Of a stretch of DNA of 64,000 nt, positions 22,413 to 34,316 are shown one piece after another (the stretch's first letter is position 1; each line of letters starts with the position of its first letter). Both the position numbers and the translations under genes were made by a program. Below the pieces are notes generated by a model. That model was not told the DNA's origin. It saw only the letters and a program-made list of their open reading frames with translations, and searched no databases. Source of the DNA: Lophium mytilinum. Lineage: Eukaryota > Ascomycota > Dothideomycetes > Mytilinidiales > Mytilinidiaceae. The stretch lies in assembly GCA_010093605.1 (NCBI GenBank), contig MU004191.1, forward strand, positions 923,832-987,831. The letters run 5' to 3'.

Positions 22413-23699
22413 TGTGGGTTCGCTGGGGTGAGGGTGATGTGATGGGCGGAGAAGGGAGCGGTGTTTTGGATGTCGAGGTTGCAGGCGCGCGCGGAGTGAG
22501 ATGCCGGGGCTTATGTAGGTGTGACTGCAGCTAGGGACGGCGTTGGACGTGTCCGTGGGCGGGTTCGTGTGTGGAATGGTGCCTGGATGGCGTTCCAGCG
22601 GCGGAGAGTGGTTCCTGGCTCCTGAGGGCACCGAGCACGAGGCTGGCGGCGTGACTCGAAACAGGAGAAATGGTTGAACAAGCAGCCGTAGTAGTCGCCC
22701 AGTCGAGAAAGAGCAGCAGGAGCAGCGGAGCAGGAGGAGCTTCCGGAGATCAGGGCTGACCGTGGTTGGGCGTGGATATAGCGTGAGGCTTGGGACGGGT
22801 GTAGTTTTTTTCGCGGAACGCTATTCTAGGGGTGAATGTCTGCAGTAGGGAGGTTGTCACTTGGGCAGGGAGGGCGTGGGGCTCGGGGGCTCGGGGAAAT
22901 GAAGTCTTTGAAGCTGGTACACCGCCATTACTTATAACGGCAGCACTGCTCTCACACCCCGGGCAGCAGGCGAGAGTTGGGTTGCCCTGGTGCATGCTTG
23001 GAGGTGGAGCTCGGGGCCGTCGCGGTGCCTTCAAGGGTCGACCGATTTAAGCTGCAGCAAATAGTGCCAGGACACCTATCACAGCCCGTCTGCAAGCCGC
23101 TTCGATGTCGCAGTGCTGCAACCACGCCGATTTGGCCGGCCTTGTCGGTCCATCAGAAGACCAGCCCGCCCGGCACCTCCAGAAGCACGGGCTGCCTGAC
23201 CGCGCCGGCAGTGAATCCAACTAATCCAACTATGTAAATCCAACGACTCTCAGAGTAAGCTGGAGCTGGGGCTGGGGCCATCGCCAACGAGTGCCCGGCC
23301 TCCCGCTTTGTTACTCTGATTCTGATCCGTCCCGTCGGCATCGACCCCAAGGAGTGCTACCCAGCACGCCGAGGGCCCAGCAAGCCCAGCATCACCCACG
23401 CCGACAGCCTTCGCCTTCCAACCAGCATCGCCAACCTCGACGCCAGGGCCGCGCCACCGTGGCACTCTCCACTGCCCAGCAAGCCTGCAGCAAGGCCCGC
23501 ATGCAGTGTGTGCAGTCTGCATGCCACTGACGCGGGCCGGGAGCCAGAGGCGGCCGACGCGTGAAAGAAAGCTCCAGGTGAAACTGTGCAGCGAATCGCG
23601 CCGTGCAGCCTCTACCGCCTTTTCGTCCACGCCACTCGCCCACAGTCTCCAGTCCCTGGTGGTAGGAGCACGGCGAACTGCATTGCCAGCCTGGGAAAC
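22413..23699. other. Divergent promoter region
   Basis: About 1.29 kb between the start codons of the acidic-protein gene (-) and the Artemis-like gene (+). It is GC-rich and without recognisable coding sequence, and serves as both upstream regions. Open frames here (up to 172 codons) overlap on both strands and look like GC-rich chance frames. Confidence 0.55.
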
Positions 23700-26600
23700 A
23701 TGTCGACCTTCAAGGGCGTCGTGGCCGGTAAGCCGTGTTTCAGCGCCGAAGATATGCCCCCTAATCACCCACTTCCTCGCAGAGTTCCCCCAGGTCCGAA
23801 TCGACTACTTTCGCCCTGTGCGCGCGGTGCCGCCGCCGCTGGCCTGCTTCCTGAGCCATGTGCACTCCGACCATCTGCAGGGACTGGAGTCGCTGAAGGC
23901 GCCCTTTGTCTACTGCTCGCCGGCAACCCGCGAGGTGAGTGAACTGATTGGCTGTCATGCTCCGCATTGAGGAGACGTGCCCTGCATCGCCAACTCCATC
24001 TTCCATCGTGGCTCGAATCACGCGTCTGGTCGTGCAAGAACGTGCTCTATCGCCATGCACCCATATCTCGCAATTGTCTAGCCTTCCGCTACTCTATTGC
24101 ACCTCGTGTGATTCAGGCGTTAGTGTTAATGCTCCCAGATCCTGCTCCGTCTCGAAAAGTACCCCCATCGAATGAATTTTGCAAAAGGCCTCCTTGAGAC
24201 CCGGAAGCAGACGTACAGGCATCTAAAGTATCTGCTCAAGACGCTGCCTTTGGACACCCCGACCGTCATTGAGCTGTCCCCCGGGAATGAGTTGCGTGTA
24301 ACCCTGTTCGATGCCAACCACTGTGCGGGGGCCGTCATGTTTCTTATCCAGGGCGACGGCAAAGCCATCCTGTACACGGGCGATATTAGATCTGAATCCT
24401 GGTGGGTGAACTCACTTGTCCAGAACCCAATACTAATCCCATACACGCTCGGCTCGCGACGACTTGACTGCATATACTTAGACACCACCTTTGCAACCAA
24501 GTCGTTGTGGTCGAGAGACTTCCAATCCAAAGCTGAAGGCCTCAAAGAGCTACTCGGTAAGGTAGAGAAATACCCACCAGAAACAATATTCTACTTTCAT
24601 TCCTGGACGTTTGGGTATGAGAATGTGTGGATTGCTCTCTCCAATTTTCTTGAAAGTCCAATACACCTCGATCGGTATCGATGGTCAATCTATAAATCTC
24701 TATCGGCCGTGCAAGGCACCCCAGACTGTAGAGAGGCGCCCCCACTCACCGGCTTCTCGCTAGGTAATCACCAAAGAAGCGGCTGTCTGACTCAAGATCC
24801 CAACGTCAGACTCCATAGCTGTGAAAAAGGATTCTGGTGTTCTACTGTCGAAAGTAGCCCCGACGTCGTACATATCATCCCGATCGTAACGCGTTTGGAG
24901 AATGGTTCCGAAATCGCCGAAGTTGGCGCAGGTGGTGGCAAAGGAGATCTAGACCAAGCTCACGAGCTCGAAGTGGGCAATACAAATGATGTGGCTCAGC
25001 TGATGCATCTCTGCGCCACAAACATATCCAATCCAGACCTTCTCTCAATAGTGCTCAAACTCCTGTCCACCACTATCGCCGACTCAAAACAAAGAATAAC
25101 GCTCGAACCCAGCACAGCTGAGAACGGTTCATCCGAAACCGTGCTCCTTGACGACCTTCCAATTAAAGACCTTATCCCCATGCTAGCGAAAGGTGCAGCG
25201 AGACAAGATTCTCACTCTACACCCTCTTCAGAAAATGAAGAGAGCCTTCCAATTCAAGAAAATGGTCTACCTAAAATGATAAAATTTCCTTACTCGAGAC
25301 ACTCGTCTTATAGAGAGCTCTGCGAGCTGGTCCAAGCATTTCGACCACGTGACATCTATCCATGCACCGTCGATTCCGCCAACTGGACCCCCGAGCTGAG
25401 CATGCGCTCTCTCTTCGGCAATCTCTGCTCAGATAGCATCTTTGCACATGATGCGGAGATGCTGGCAGCCTTCGAAGAGCGCGCAGAAGAGGGCCGGAAA
25501 TCTAGAGCAAACCACGAAGAAACTCAAATCAGCGTGCACACTGACACGCAAGCAAGCACGGTAGAAAATTTCCAGCAAACCGTAGAGCAGGTTAAGCTGG
25601 CCCAGCATATTGCCTTCATCTCGCCCCCGAAACTGAAACGAAAGGCTTCCTCGCTATTGCAGCAGAAGCCTTCGGTTGATACGTCTGAGATTGAAGAGAC
25701 TGTATTTGACTCCCCGCTGCAGGCAAATCGAAGCGTTACGACACCCACCCGCCAATCACTCGCAAAGAGATTGCGAGGCTTCCAGCGAATGGAAAACCTC
25801 CGGCATCCCTCCTCATCGCCATCGCGCGTTTCTCCAGAACCACCTCTGAAAAGAAAGACACCGCGAGCACGAATAAGACTTAGCAATGACGGTGAGATGT
25901 ACGTCGAATCCATCCACTCCTCTCAGGAGAGCGACGACGGCCAAAACTCGCAGGTCTGGACGGATCGGCAGAGGGAAATGATATCTGCCTATTTTGCGGA
26001 ACGAGATAGTAAGGCCAAGGATGAAAATCTACTCGCTGTTGACGGAAGGCATCCAGAGGACGTCGTTCTTAGTACCGAGATACAAGAATCGGACTCGTAT
26101 ACTCGGGGCGGCAGTATTGCGCGAACACCGCATGACACGACGACTAGAGGGTACTCTCGAATCAGCACTACAATGGAGACGATGCACAGCTCCCCAGCTC
26201 CCTCTCGCCCATCTCTCGCTTCCGGGGCTTCGGACACGGAAGCTAGAAGGAGCAGGAACGTCGAAACTCTACGCCGTAACCCCGTCACAGGTTCGACGTC
26301 CAAATCCAAGGGCCTCGAATCCACCTCTACCACCGCATCTCCTGCTTCTAGGGTGTCCGACTCGACCTCCAGAAACGACACCAGCCACAGACCCGGCACA
26401 TCCACCAACCCCATCGACATCCCAAGCTCCCATCCTCGCGCTCCCACCCCTTTCAACCACAACCCCCCGGAACCAGATTCTTCGCTTCCACGCAGTCCCA
26501 CACCTCCCACCACTCAGATCAAAATCACCACTTCCCCCCACCAAGACGCCGACGCCGACGACGAAGCCGATGCCGATGCCGAAAGCGAGACTGACACCGA

Positions 26601-26748
26601 CTCCTCCACCCTCTCGTACCCCGACCTAGGCTCCGACTCCAAGGTCCGACGCATGGCGTACGACGCCGCACTAAACCGCAACGGGCTGAGCATGGAAGAT
26701 ATTCAGCTCGTGAGCACGAAGCGGGATGAGTCGTCAGTGGAGTTGTGA
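23700..26748 (+). CDS. Artemis/SNM1-like DNA repair nuclease
   Basis: Exons 23700-23727, 23783-23934 and 24139-26748 give 929 aa; the introns are 55 nt (GTAAGC...CGCAG) and 204 nt (GTGAGT...CCCAG). The joined N-terminus is MSTFKGVVAEFPQVRIDYFR. Metallo-beta-lactamase motifs follow: HVHSDH (HxHxDH, residues 35-40), DANHCAGAVMF (about 118-128), LYTGDIR (Asp about 142) and LDTTFA. The beta-CASP part has YFHSWTFGYENVW and, near residue 470, YPCTVDSANWTPEL. The last 430 residues are low-complexity, S/T/P-rich and acidic. Family members are 5' exonucleases/endonucleases that open hairpins or process cross-linked or broken ends. The absence of an N-terminal zinc finger and the opening at the lactamase fold favour an Artemis (SNM1C) type over Pso2 (SNM1A). 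The tail is probably regulatory. Confidence 0.86.
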
Positions 26749-27693
26749 GGGCTGCGCGCTTTGAGTTCACGGTTGGTTCTCAAATGGGGAAGGGGGGGAG
26801 GTGTCGTCAGTAGGGGGTGAAGAGGAGGGTTGGCACACCTAGTCACCGTGTCAGAGGGGTTTACGGATCTTCAGCGAGCTATCAGAAGGGGGAGGAGGGG
26901 ATAGCGACAGAGTCACCGCGTTGAGTTGTACAAACTGTCGCCAGCCACGTGCGATCTGAAGTCAGTTTCAGCATATCATTACCAGACGCTTCGAATTGAG
27001 ACATGAAGAACGGATTGATTTGAGAATTATGAGATGCGTGAAGTAGAGCCAGTCCGTCCGATATAGATTTTCGATTACGGCGTATCATTGTCACAACGTT
27101 TAACCCAGGCCTTTGTAACACGCTGAGCTTCGGCACGTCCTAAATCGGACCACGGGAATAGGGTTGGGTTGGCGGTGTTGAGATGTGTAAAGTGGAAGCC
27201 AGTCCGTGCGATTTGAACGCGATTTGGGCATGTTATTGCCGGGCGCTTTGCAATAGGACGTAGAAAACAGATGGATTTGCAGTCGATTTCGGCATATTAT
27301 TGCCCAGAAGCTTTGAATTAGGACACAGAAGATAGTTTATTTAAGGGTTGCGAGAAGTATAAAGTGGAGCCCAGTCCGCGCGATTTGAAGTCGTTTTTAG
27401 TATATTATTGCTGGACGCATTCAATCAGGACGTGGAGCCTGGATTAATTTTAAGGGTTGCGAGAAGTATGAAGTGGAGCTAGTCCGCGCGATTTGGAGTC
27501 ATTTTTGGCATACTGTCACTTTTCCGCCATGCTGAGAGGTTTAAAGAAGTCTTTGGGACTGATCGATCACACCACGGCACTGCGACTGTCCACGTGCGTT
27601 CCTATTTTCATGCATATGATTGTCCAAATACGCGCCGCGATCGTGGCTCCGATTCCTTATACGTACTATACAACGCTTCTATCCCCCAGAGCC
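26749..27693. other. Convergent intergenic region with diverged repeats
   Basis: About 945 bp between the Artemis-like gene (+) and the D-lactate dehydrogenase gene (-). From about 26945 to 27520 it contains imperfect repeats (listed separately). No coding sequence is supported. Confidence 0.6.
26945..27520. repeat. Diverged tandem repeat, about six units
   Basis: A core of the form AGTCCGCGCGATTTGAAGTC, then an AT-rich stretch with TATTATTGC and a CGCTTTGAATTAGGAC-like end, recurs at about 26946, 27050, 27200, 27276 (partial), 27372 and 27481. The last two units also share the preceding AAGGGTTGCGAGAAGTAT and are about 108 bp apart. The units are diverged but not RIP-mutated. Confidence 0.6.
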
Positions 27694-29661
27694 TCACCAC
27701 TCCATCACCTCACCCGGCTTCGGCCGCTGCACGCGAACAATCTTATCGCAGTTCAGCAAGCACAGCGGGTCGAACGCGAGTTTCAGCCGCCTCATCGCGT
27801 CCACGGTCGACTCGCCGAGCTCGTGAGGGAGGTAGTCGCGCTTGACGAGGCCGATGCCGTGCTCGCCGGTGGCCGTGCCCTCGAGCTCGATGGCGCGCTT
27901 GACCATGCGGTGGACGACTTCTTCGGCGACGGCGTGTTGGGAGTCGTTCCAGAGGAGGATAGCTGGGCGAACGGATTAGCCTTGTCTCGTGGATACTAAA
28001 AGACAAAAAAGGAGACTTGGGGGGATATGCTTACAGTGGAAGTTCCCGTCGCCGACGTGGCCGACTATACTTCCCAGAAGCCCGCTCTCTGAGATGTGTT
28101 TCTTGGTCTCTTCAATAATGGTAGAAAGGTGCGAGATGGGTACTGCTACGTCGGTGGTCCAGACGTGGTCGCCTTCTTTCTGCTGCGACGTGACACTCCA
28201 TAATGCTTCTTTTCTCGCGCTCCACAGCTCCAGCTGCTCTTCCTGTGACTTCGCGAACTCAAACGACTTCGACCCCGTCGCCTTCGCCAGCTTCTGCACC
28301 TGCGCAATCTGCTCTTTCACAGCCGAGGGCGTCCCAGCGAACTTAAAGAACAGCGTCGGCGCCTCCGCCCACTGCTTCGTCGTCATGCCCGCATCATTAA
28401 TGCACTTCATCTGCACATCATCCAAAATCTCAATCGCCGCAATCGGCACGCCCGCGCCCACGACCTTAAACACGCACTCGGCCGCGTCCCGCACCGTCTG
28501 GAACGCCGACACGGCCACCGACGTCTGCTGCGGCTTCACTGTCACCTTCAGCACCGCCTCCGTCACCAAGCCTAGCGTGCCCTCGCTGCCAATGAACATG
28601 CGCGTGAGGTCGTAACCCGCGCTGCTCTTGCGCGGCCGCTGCCGCGTTTTGATTACCGTCCCGTCTGCCAGCACGACTGTCAGCGACAGCACCCACTCCT
28701 TCATCGTACCGTAGCGGTACGAGTTCGTCCCCGAGCACCCGGTCCCTACCATCCCCCCGATCATGGCCCCGGGGCCCGGGTCCGGCGGGAAGAAGAGGTT
28801 CTGCGCCGCTAGCTCTTCATTCAGCCGCTCCCACCCAACTGCTGGTTGCACCACTACGTCGAGGTCGTCTTTGTGGAGCGCGAGGATACGGTCCATGCGC
28901 GTGAAATCGATGCAGATGCCACCGCGGGTCGCCGCGAAGTGGCCCTCGAGGGACGTCCCGCCGGAGTACGCCGTCACGGGGATGCGCCGGTCGTGGCAGA
29001 CTTTCATGATGAGCGCGACTTCCTCGGTGGAGGCGGGTTTGAGTACCGCGAAGGGCACTTCGTGCGCGAGGAGCGGGTGCGAGGACCACGAGGAGCCGGA
29101 GTGTGATTCTAGCTCGCTGCGCTGCGTGCTGATGTTGGCGGCGCCGACGATGTCGCGGAAGTCTGTCCACGCGGCTTGTAGGTTGCCCGGGGAGGTGTCA
29201 TGTTTTGGGGGGGTGGTTGCGGCGAGGGGGGTTGTAGAGGTAGTGGCAGGTTGGGGGGGTTTTTGGGTGCCGCTATAGTAGCCTACGGCTGCAGAGAAGG
29301 CAACGGCTGGAGGTTGTTAGAAAGGGTTGAAAATGAGGATTAAACGTGTATGTGTTGCTGGGGTGGTAGGAAGTCGAGAAGAAATGTCCATACCGAATAA
29401 CATGCTAGCACCTCTTCCGCCAGACCCCAGCTGCCTCTTCGTCGCAAACCGGACCTGCTCCTCGCGCTCTTTCTGTATCCTCTGCGCGGTGCTCTCATAC
29501 AGCTGGCCCTTGAACGACTTCCCCCCCTCCTCGGGGGCGCTGGCATAGCTTCTCCGCTGCGTCGTGCGGAGGCGGCGGGCGAGCCATGGCGGTGGTGTTG
29601 AGCTTTTGCAGGTGCTTTGCAATGCCAATTGGCGGCGAGATATGTGGAGGACAGACATCAT
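27694..29661 (-). CDS. D-lactate dehydrogenase (cytochrome), mitochondrial
   Basis: Exons on the minus strand are 29661-29394, 29306-28035 and 27962-27694, giving 602 aa. The introns are GTATGG...CCAG (87 nt) and GTAAGC...CCCAG (72 nt). The N-terminus (MMSVLHISRRQLALQSTCKS..LARRLRTTQRRSYASA) is a typical mitochondrial presequence. After AVAFSAAVGYYSG comes the FAD-binding type-4 domain: AYSGGTSLEGH, CIDFTRMDRIL, FFPPDPGPGAMIGGMVGTG and MFIGSEGTLGLVTEAVLK. The FAD-oxidase C-terminal domain has HVGDGNFH (spanning the last intron) and TATGEHGIGLVKRDYL. The enzyme oxidises D-lactate to pyruvate and passes electrons to cytochrome c (yeast Dld1 type). An in-frame ATG at 29787 would lengthen the N-terminus; 29661 was preferred because the presequence starts there. 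Confidence 0.9.
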
Positions 29662-30525
29662 AACCGGACGCAACTTTCGAGCATGGCGAGAGAATGGGGC
29701 CACGGAATGCGGGGAGCTTTGTAAGTTCTTGTATGGCGCCGATGTTCGAAGTTGACGTGCTTGGGTGACTCGGTAGTCCTTCCGCATTCGGCAGACAGGG
29801 CAGATAGCAAAGCCGCAGCGAATGAGCGTTATCCAGACAACCTTTCACCCCTCTGCGCATAACCGTCAAGTCACTAGAAGTAACACCTCATTCACGAGCA
29901 TGGCATCACGGGGAAGTGCCTTTTTAATAATAAAGGTTGCAATCCGTGATTGCTAAGCATTGCAGACGTATCTAAGCAATATCCAATGCGAGGGATATGC
30001 AAAACGCAGACGTGAAATCCACCCAGCCGGTATACCCAAGAAGCCATTCCGGTATCCAATGCGGTTCGAAAGACGGCGCAAATCCCAAAAACACCGTAGG
30101 CAGCTATCCAAAGCGCCCACCAAGCCCAAAACCCCAAGATCCAGATAAGACCCGTGCCCTAGCCAATGCTCGCAGTGTATGCAGCCGAGAGGGAGAAAAG
30201 AAGTGCGTCGCATCATAAGCCCATAAACACGTAATAACGCCATGCTGTGAAAAAGCCGAAAAGGCGAAGAATGACGGCGGCGCGCCGGTTGGCCACAGCG
30301 TAAAGAAAAACAAAAAAGATAAAACGAAATAGCACAAAGATACTGATGATATAGGGGTGGAGCAGGTGACAATATTGCTCCTGACTCCGACGGTAGTAAT
30401 GGTGTGGAGTGGTGAGTAGGATACTGTCGAAGAATACGCGTTTGCTGCGTCTGTATGGCTTTCTAGCCTGCCGTGACTATACAAACGTCAGGTGATTTCC
30501 AGCGGCAATTGGCATCATCCATTTC
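29662..30525. other. Intergenic region upstream of the dehydrogenase gene
   Basis: About 860 bp between two minus-strand genes. It holds the dehydrogenase promoter and the 3' UTR of the next gene. Overlapping short frames on both strands show no conserved features. Confidence 0.5.
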
Positions 30526-31851
30526 TTATGCCACGTGGAGTCTCTTGCCTAGCCGTAACATCCTAGTTCTAAACCAGGTCACAAAATTGGCCCAGCGGCC
30601 TTTCGCCATACGTCGACCAGTAATCGGAGGAGCGGCATGGTTCTCCTTTTCTGGATCAACGGTCGCCACACGGGCCGGAAGTGAGCGACTGTGGGCGGGT
30701 GCGTAGTTCGAGTACTCCTTGCCGGCGACCGACGCAGCCACTTTTTCCTGAGAGGCACTCAACGTACGTTTTTCCGCGGCGTCAGATTTCCGACGCTGTC
30801 GCTCCTCTTGTTTGTACTTCTTCTTGTTCTCTCGATCCGCTTGCTTGGTCGCCTCTTTCTCGGCTTTGGCATCCTTCGCAGCTTCTTTCTCTTGATATGC
30901 TTGACGAGCTGCGCGAATTGAAGCAGCTCGCGAAGCAGGATCTACAGGCGAATCTCGGCCACCACGAATGAAGCCAAAGGCCTTGTCGAGAGAAGGTCGG
31001 GAGCTTGGCGACGCCGTGTCGATGGACTTAAGGGTGTCTCCGCGCGGTCGGGTTTGGGGTGAAGCGATCGATAGACTTGTTTGCGAATAGCTACCGAGCC
31101 TGGTAGAAGATCCCGAAGTTGTCACGCGGAGTGCTTGTGCTTGTGTGGAGGATATTGAGCCAGAGCGCCGGGCGGGGTCAAACATGTTTTGCCTATATCT
31201 CATCTCTTCATCGGACATGATGTCGTCTGCTTCATCACCATCGCTTCCTATCATCGAGGCTGGAGAAGACTTCGATTTGCTCTGAGGCGGAGTGTAGGGT
31301 CGAGATGTCTGCCGCAGGGGCATGTAGGGAGCGGTCGGGCGCTGCAGACTCGACGAGGTAGAAAACTGGGAGGTGTTGCTGGTGGAGCGGTTGTGTCTGC
31401 TCCGACTGTTGACTGGGGCGAAGCTGACGTCGGAGGCAGTTCGCGAGCTAGCCCCGTATTCGTGGATCCCAAGCCCAGCTAGTCGTTCATTCTCTGCGGC
31501 CGGGCGGGACAGGTCAAGAGAGTTTGAATCTTTTACGGAGAGCTTCCGGAGATAGGGCTTGATCTTGAGAGGATTGGAGGCGGCCGGGGTGGGACGCGGG
31601 GGCTCCCAGGGCTCTTCGTAGGTAGCCCTGGGGGTGTCGAAGCGGTTGAAGTTGTAGCCCGCGAGTTCCGAGCTGGTCTTTGGGTTGTTGATAGACGAGG
31701 CAGAGTTCCCGCGTTTGTGAAGCTTGCCGTGCTGCGACGGCGCATGCGAGCGTGTAGCAGCCATGTTTTTAGGAGTGCTAGAAGACGAGATCAAGGGGAC
31801 ATGTCTCGCGGACTTTGGCGGGTCGCTGCTGGAGTGATGTTCGCGGACCAT
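30526..31851 (-). CDS. Disordered basic protein, unknown role
   Basis: A single exon of 441 aa. It is Ser/Pro/Thr-rich and low in hydrophobic residues for most of its length, with SDGDEADDIMSDEEMRYRQN in the middle. A Lys/Glu/Ala-rich helix, probably a coiled coil, lies at about residues 320-380 (AAKDAKAEKEATKQADRENK). A compact C-terminus rich in aromatic and basic residues follows (GRWANFVTWFRTRMLRLGKR). The only part likely to fold or contact a membrane is that C-terminal amphipathic segment. The start at MVREHHSSSDPP is the first in frame; MAATRSHAPS 29 residues later is an alternative. Proteins of this build are common in Dothideomycetes annotations without known function; that statement is from memory. 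No pathway can be assigned. Confidence 0.68.
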   Translation of the reverse strand: MVREHHSSSDPPKSARHVPLISSSSTPKNMAATRSHAPSQHGKLHKRGNSASSINNPKTSSELAGYNFNRFDTPRATYEEPWEPPRPTPAASNPLKIKPYLRKLSVKDSNSLDLSRPAAENERLAGLGIHEYGASSRTASDVSFAPVNSRSRHNRSTSNTSQFSTSSSLQRPTAPYMPLRQTSRPYTPPQSKSKSSPASMIGSDGDEADDIMSDEEMRYRQNMFDPARRSGSISSTQAQALRVTTSGSSTRLGSYSQTSLSIASPQTRPRGDTLKSIDTASPSSRPSLDKAFGFIRGGRDSPVDPASRAASIRAARQAYQEKEAAKDAKAEKEATKQADRENKKKYKQEERQRRKSDAAEKRTLSASQEKVAASVAGKEYSNYAPAHSRSLPARVATVDPEKENHAAPPITGRRMAKGRWANFVTWFRTRMLRLGKRLHVA

Positions 31852-32618
31852 AGCTCAGTTAGGTAGGTTGCGGGGAGCGGCGGCAGTGGCATCACCAGGG
31901 TAACATGGTGTGAGGTGGTGGTGTGCGGGAAGGGAGGCGACAAGTCTTTGAAGAGGGCTAGCGGAAGTCTCGGAGGCTTTGTAGAGAAGGCAGGCTCAGG
32001 CTTCGCAAAGATGCGTAGACGGTGGTAGGCGGCCGAAGTGGCTTTGAGGGCGTTGGCAGCTGGAGCAGCGGGCTTTGATCGAGGCTGCGCAGGGCCAACG
32101 TCAACACTGGGGGCTCAGGCGGATGACTGCAGCTGAGGGCACACTCGCGGCAGACAGCAGGCGGCGACGGAACAATATAGCTGCTGGATAGCTGCTAAAT
32201 ATGAAACAGGACGGTGAGGGGAAAGAGGTGGTGAAGTTGGGGTCGGCGATAGAGACGGGCAGCCCTTCACTCTAATCGGCGCCGGCCTTGCATTTGCTCT
32301 TCAACCCTCTACAAACAGGCGGCCTGGGCTCTCGTCTCCACCCGGACTAAGGTGCATTATGGCATGCTTCCGCTATTTGCAATTGCCTACGCGGCCAATT
32401 TGGCTTCACTCGGCACATGTCGCTCTCATGATAATGGATAATGATATGCTGCGAGGTCCAGCCCGCCCGGGGCGCGCAAGATCAAGCACATTCAAAGCAC
32501 GTTGGAGAAGTAAATTGGGGTATCATATTGTGTTTGTGATTAAGGCTTCCTAGTCATTGTGAAGCCGCTCAGATTTACCGAGATTGATCAGTTCTGCGAA
32601 CTGCTGAACTCCCTGTCC
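31852..32618. other. Intergenic region of ordinary composition
   Basis: About 770 bp upstream of the disordered-protein gene. GC-rich near that gene, it probably holds the promoter. A 64-codon frame at 32359-32553 is not supported as a gene. Confidence 0.5.
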
Positions 32619-33172
32619 TCACTGCTCTATGGGTGGACGGTCATCCTCTTCGTGAACCTGGCCATGATTGCCGGTGACTGAAATATTGTTAGAAGTAAAC
32701 CCCAATTACATTTAAAGCTTACTTACCATTATCATTACCAGTTAGAGGGAGCTAGACTCGTGGGCGTTTAGCGGAAGACTTGCCGTCTAAAGGTTGTTAG
32801 AAGCAGACTTAACGCACATGCACAATAAAACTTACCGGCACTAAACTTGTATCCCGCTTGGACCAAGTCCTCTACCCAATGCATCCTAGCCTAAGTCTAA
32901 AGCAAAGTTAGAAATGGCTTAAAGTATACTTAGAACATGCTTACTTCAGCCTTCTCCGCCTTATTAACCTTAAGCGCCATTACATATTACATCGCTTCCT
33001 TCTTATAGCCTTCCCAGCTAAACCTATTAAAGGCTTTAACTCCCTTTATTGCCTCGGTAACAAGGGCTGCTAATATAGTTGGGTGGCGGGCTCGGACTAG
33101 GGTTTTACATAACGCTAAGGGGCCGGGATAGTGGCGACCACAGCACAGGCGGCCCGGGTCTTTTTCCGCCAT
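32619..33172 (-). pseudogene. Four-exon small gene with RIP-type nonsense codons
   Basis: On the minus strand, four exons (33172-32945, 32890-32836, 32786-32727, 32677-32619) join in phase with good splice sites (GTAAGC, GTAAGT, GTAAGT donors; TAG, TAG, CAG acceptors). They make a 134-codon frame beginning MAEKDPGRLCC and ending HEEDDRPPIEQ before TGA. Recognisable parts include LVRARHPTILAALVTEAIKG, FSWEGYKKEAM and MHWVEDLVQAGYKF. Two in-frame stops interrupt it: TAA at 32989-32987 and TAG at 32754-32752. Both are what CAA/CAG codons become by C-to-T change, the RIP product. The gene lies about 220 bp from the second AT-rich block. I do not recognise the family. Recent inactivation of a duplicated gene or RIP leakage from the block would explain it. 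Confidence 0.62.
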
Positions 33173-33509
33173 AATTGGGTGTTGCTCTAAAGGTTGCTTA
33201 ATAGTTGCTTAATAAAAAATTAATAGAAATTAACAGAATAGATAGTAGATTGCCCGAAAGTAAGGTAAAAAGGTAATAGTGCAAGGTTAGCTTAAGCGGG
33301 GTAAAGAAGCACGCAAACCGCGCTAGCCGCGCTAGCGGCTTAACTTTAGTATTGGCGCGGCGTTTAAGCAGGTAGAAGTGCTAACAGGCTCGTGCACGCT
33401 ACTAGCTTATATACGCTCTTTCTAGTAAAATTAAATTATATAGTAATACTCTAATAAGCTAGAATTTTTTAAGTAGTATAAAGTATACTAGAATATTAAA
33501 AAAGGGAAC

Positions 33510-33800
33510 TAGTAATACTATACTAGGTTTCTTCTCTATATATACTATATAATTTCTCTATATATACTTTTCTTCTATTTAATTTTTTAATTAGCTTAAA
33601 GAGCTTAAATTACTACTCTAGTACTTATATATTTATATTTTATAGTAAAGCTATATAGCCTTTCTATTTTCTTATTTAAATCTATATATAAAGCTATACT
33701 TATAGTAAAACTATATAGTATATTTATTTTAGTATATATACTATTTATTTTCTAATAGTAGCTTATAAATAATAGTAGCCTTTAAATAATAGTAGCTAAT
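33510..33800 (+). repeat. Diverged fragment of the inverted-repeat element family
   Basis: Contains AATTAGCTTAAAGAGCTTAA, ATTACTACTCTAG and TATAGTAAAGCTATATAGCC, in the same order as in the copy starting at 63126. It is a partial, RIP-mutated copy. Confidence 0.45.
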
Positions 33801-33884
33801 AAACTATAGTAGCTAGTAGACTATAGTAATTTATAAAGTAATAGTAGCCTAGAAGCTATTATAGATAATACTATTATAAACTAT

Positions 33885-33962
33885 ATTATTATAGATAAAG
33901 CTATTATAAATAAAGCTATTATAAATAAAGCTATTATAATTAAAGCTATTATAGATAAAGCT
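33885..33962 (+). repeat. 15-bp tandem repeat, five units
   Basis: Five near-identical units of CTATTATAAATAAAG, partly varied to CTATTATAGATAAAG and CTATTATAATTAAAG. Confidence 0.7.
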
Positions 33963-34096
33963 TTTCTTAATACTAGTATTAAAGAAAAAGTAAAGTAGAA
34001 GTTTATAACTAGTAGTATATAGAAATACTAATATAGTTAATAAAGAAAATAAAGAAAATAAAGAAGAAAAAAAAAATAAGTAGAAGAGGTTATTAA

Positions 34097-34316
34097 TGTT
34101 ATAGCTATAATATAACTTCTATTATAATATATTCCTAATATATATAATAGCGTTACGTGCCCTCTAGCACGTAATTACTGTTATATAACTAGGCTTAGCG
34201 CCAGCCTTACCTACCTCTTAGCTAGCGCTCCGCGCCCTTCTCTCTCTCTTATAGCTACTTTATCTATATATACTAATATTAGGTCTTCTCTTATAATCTA
34301 CTATTATACTATAATA
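34097..34316 (+). repeat. 5' LTR of Ty3/gypsy fossil 2
   Basis: 220 bp starting TGTTATAGC, matching 42153-42372. It contains an internal palindrome-like stretch GTGCCCTCTAGCACG. Confidence 0.85.

Noticed and set aside
23250-23768. 172-codon minus-strand frame in the divergent promoter
   Set aside because: GC-rich chance frame without conserved motifs, overlapping the Artemis-like start.
29892-30372. Tryptophan-rich minus-strand frames (81 and 139 codons)
   Set aside because: They overlap each other in different frames, lack splice signals and a convincing start; probably UTR sequence.
19702-31851. Secondary-metabolite or other functional gene cluster
   Set aside because: The five genes have unrelated roles and no synthase, transporter or pathway regulator is present.
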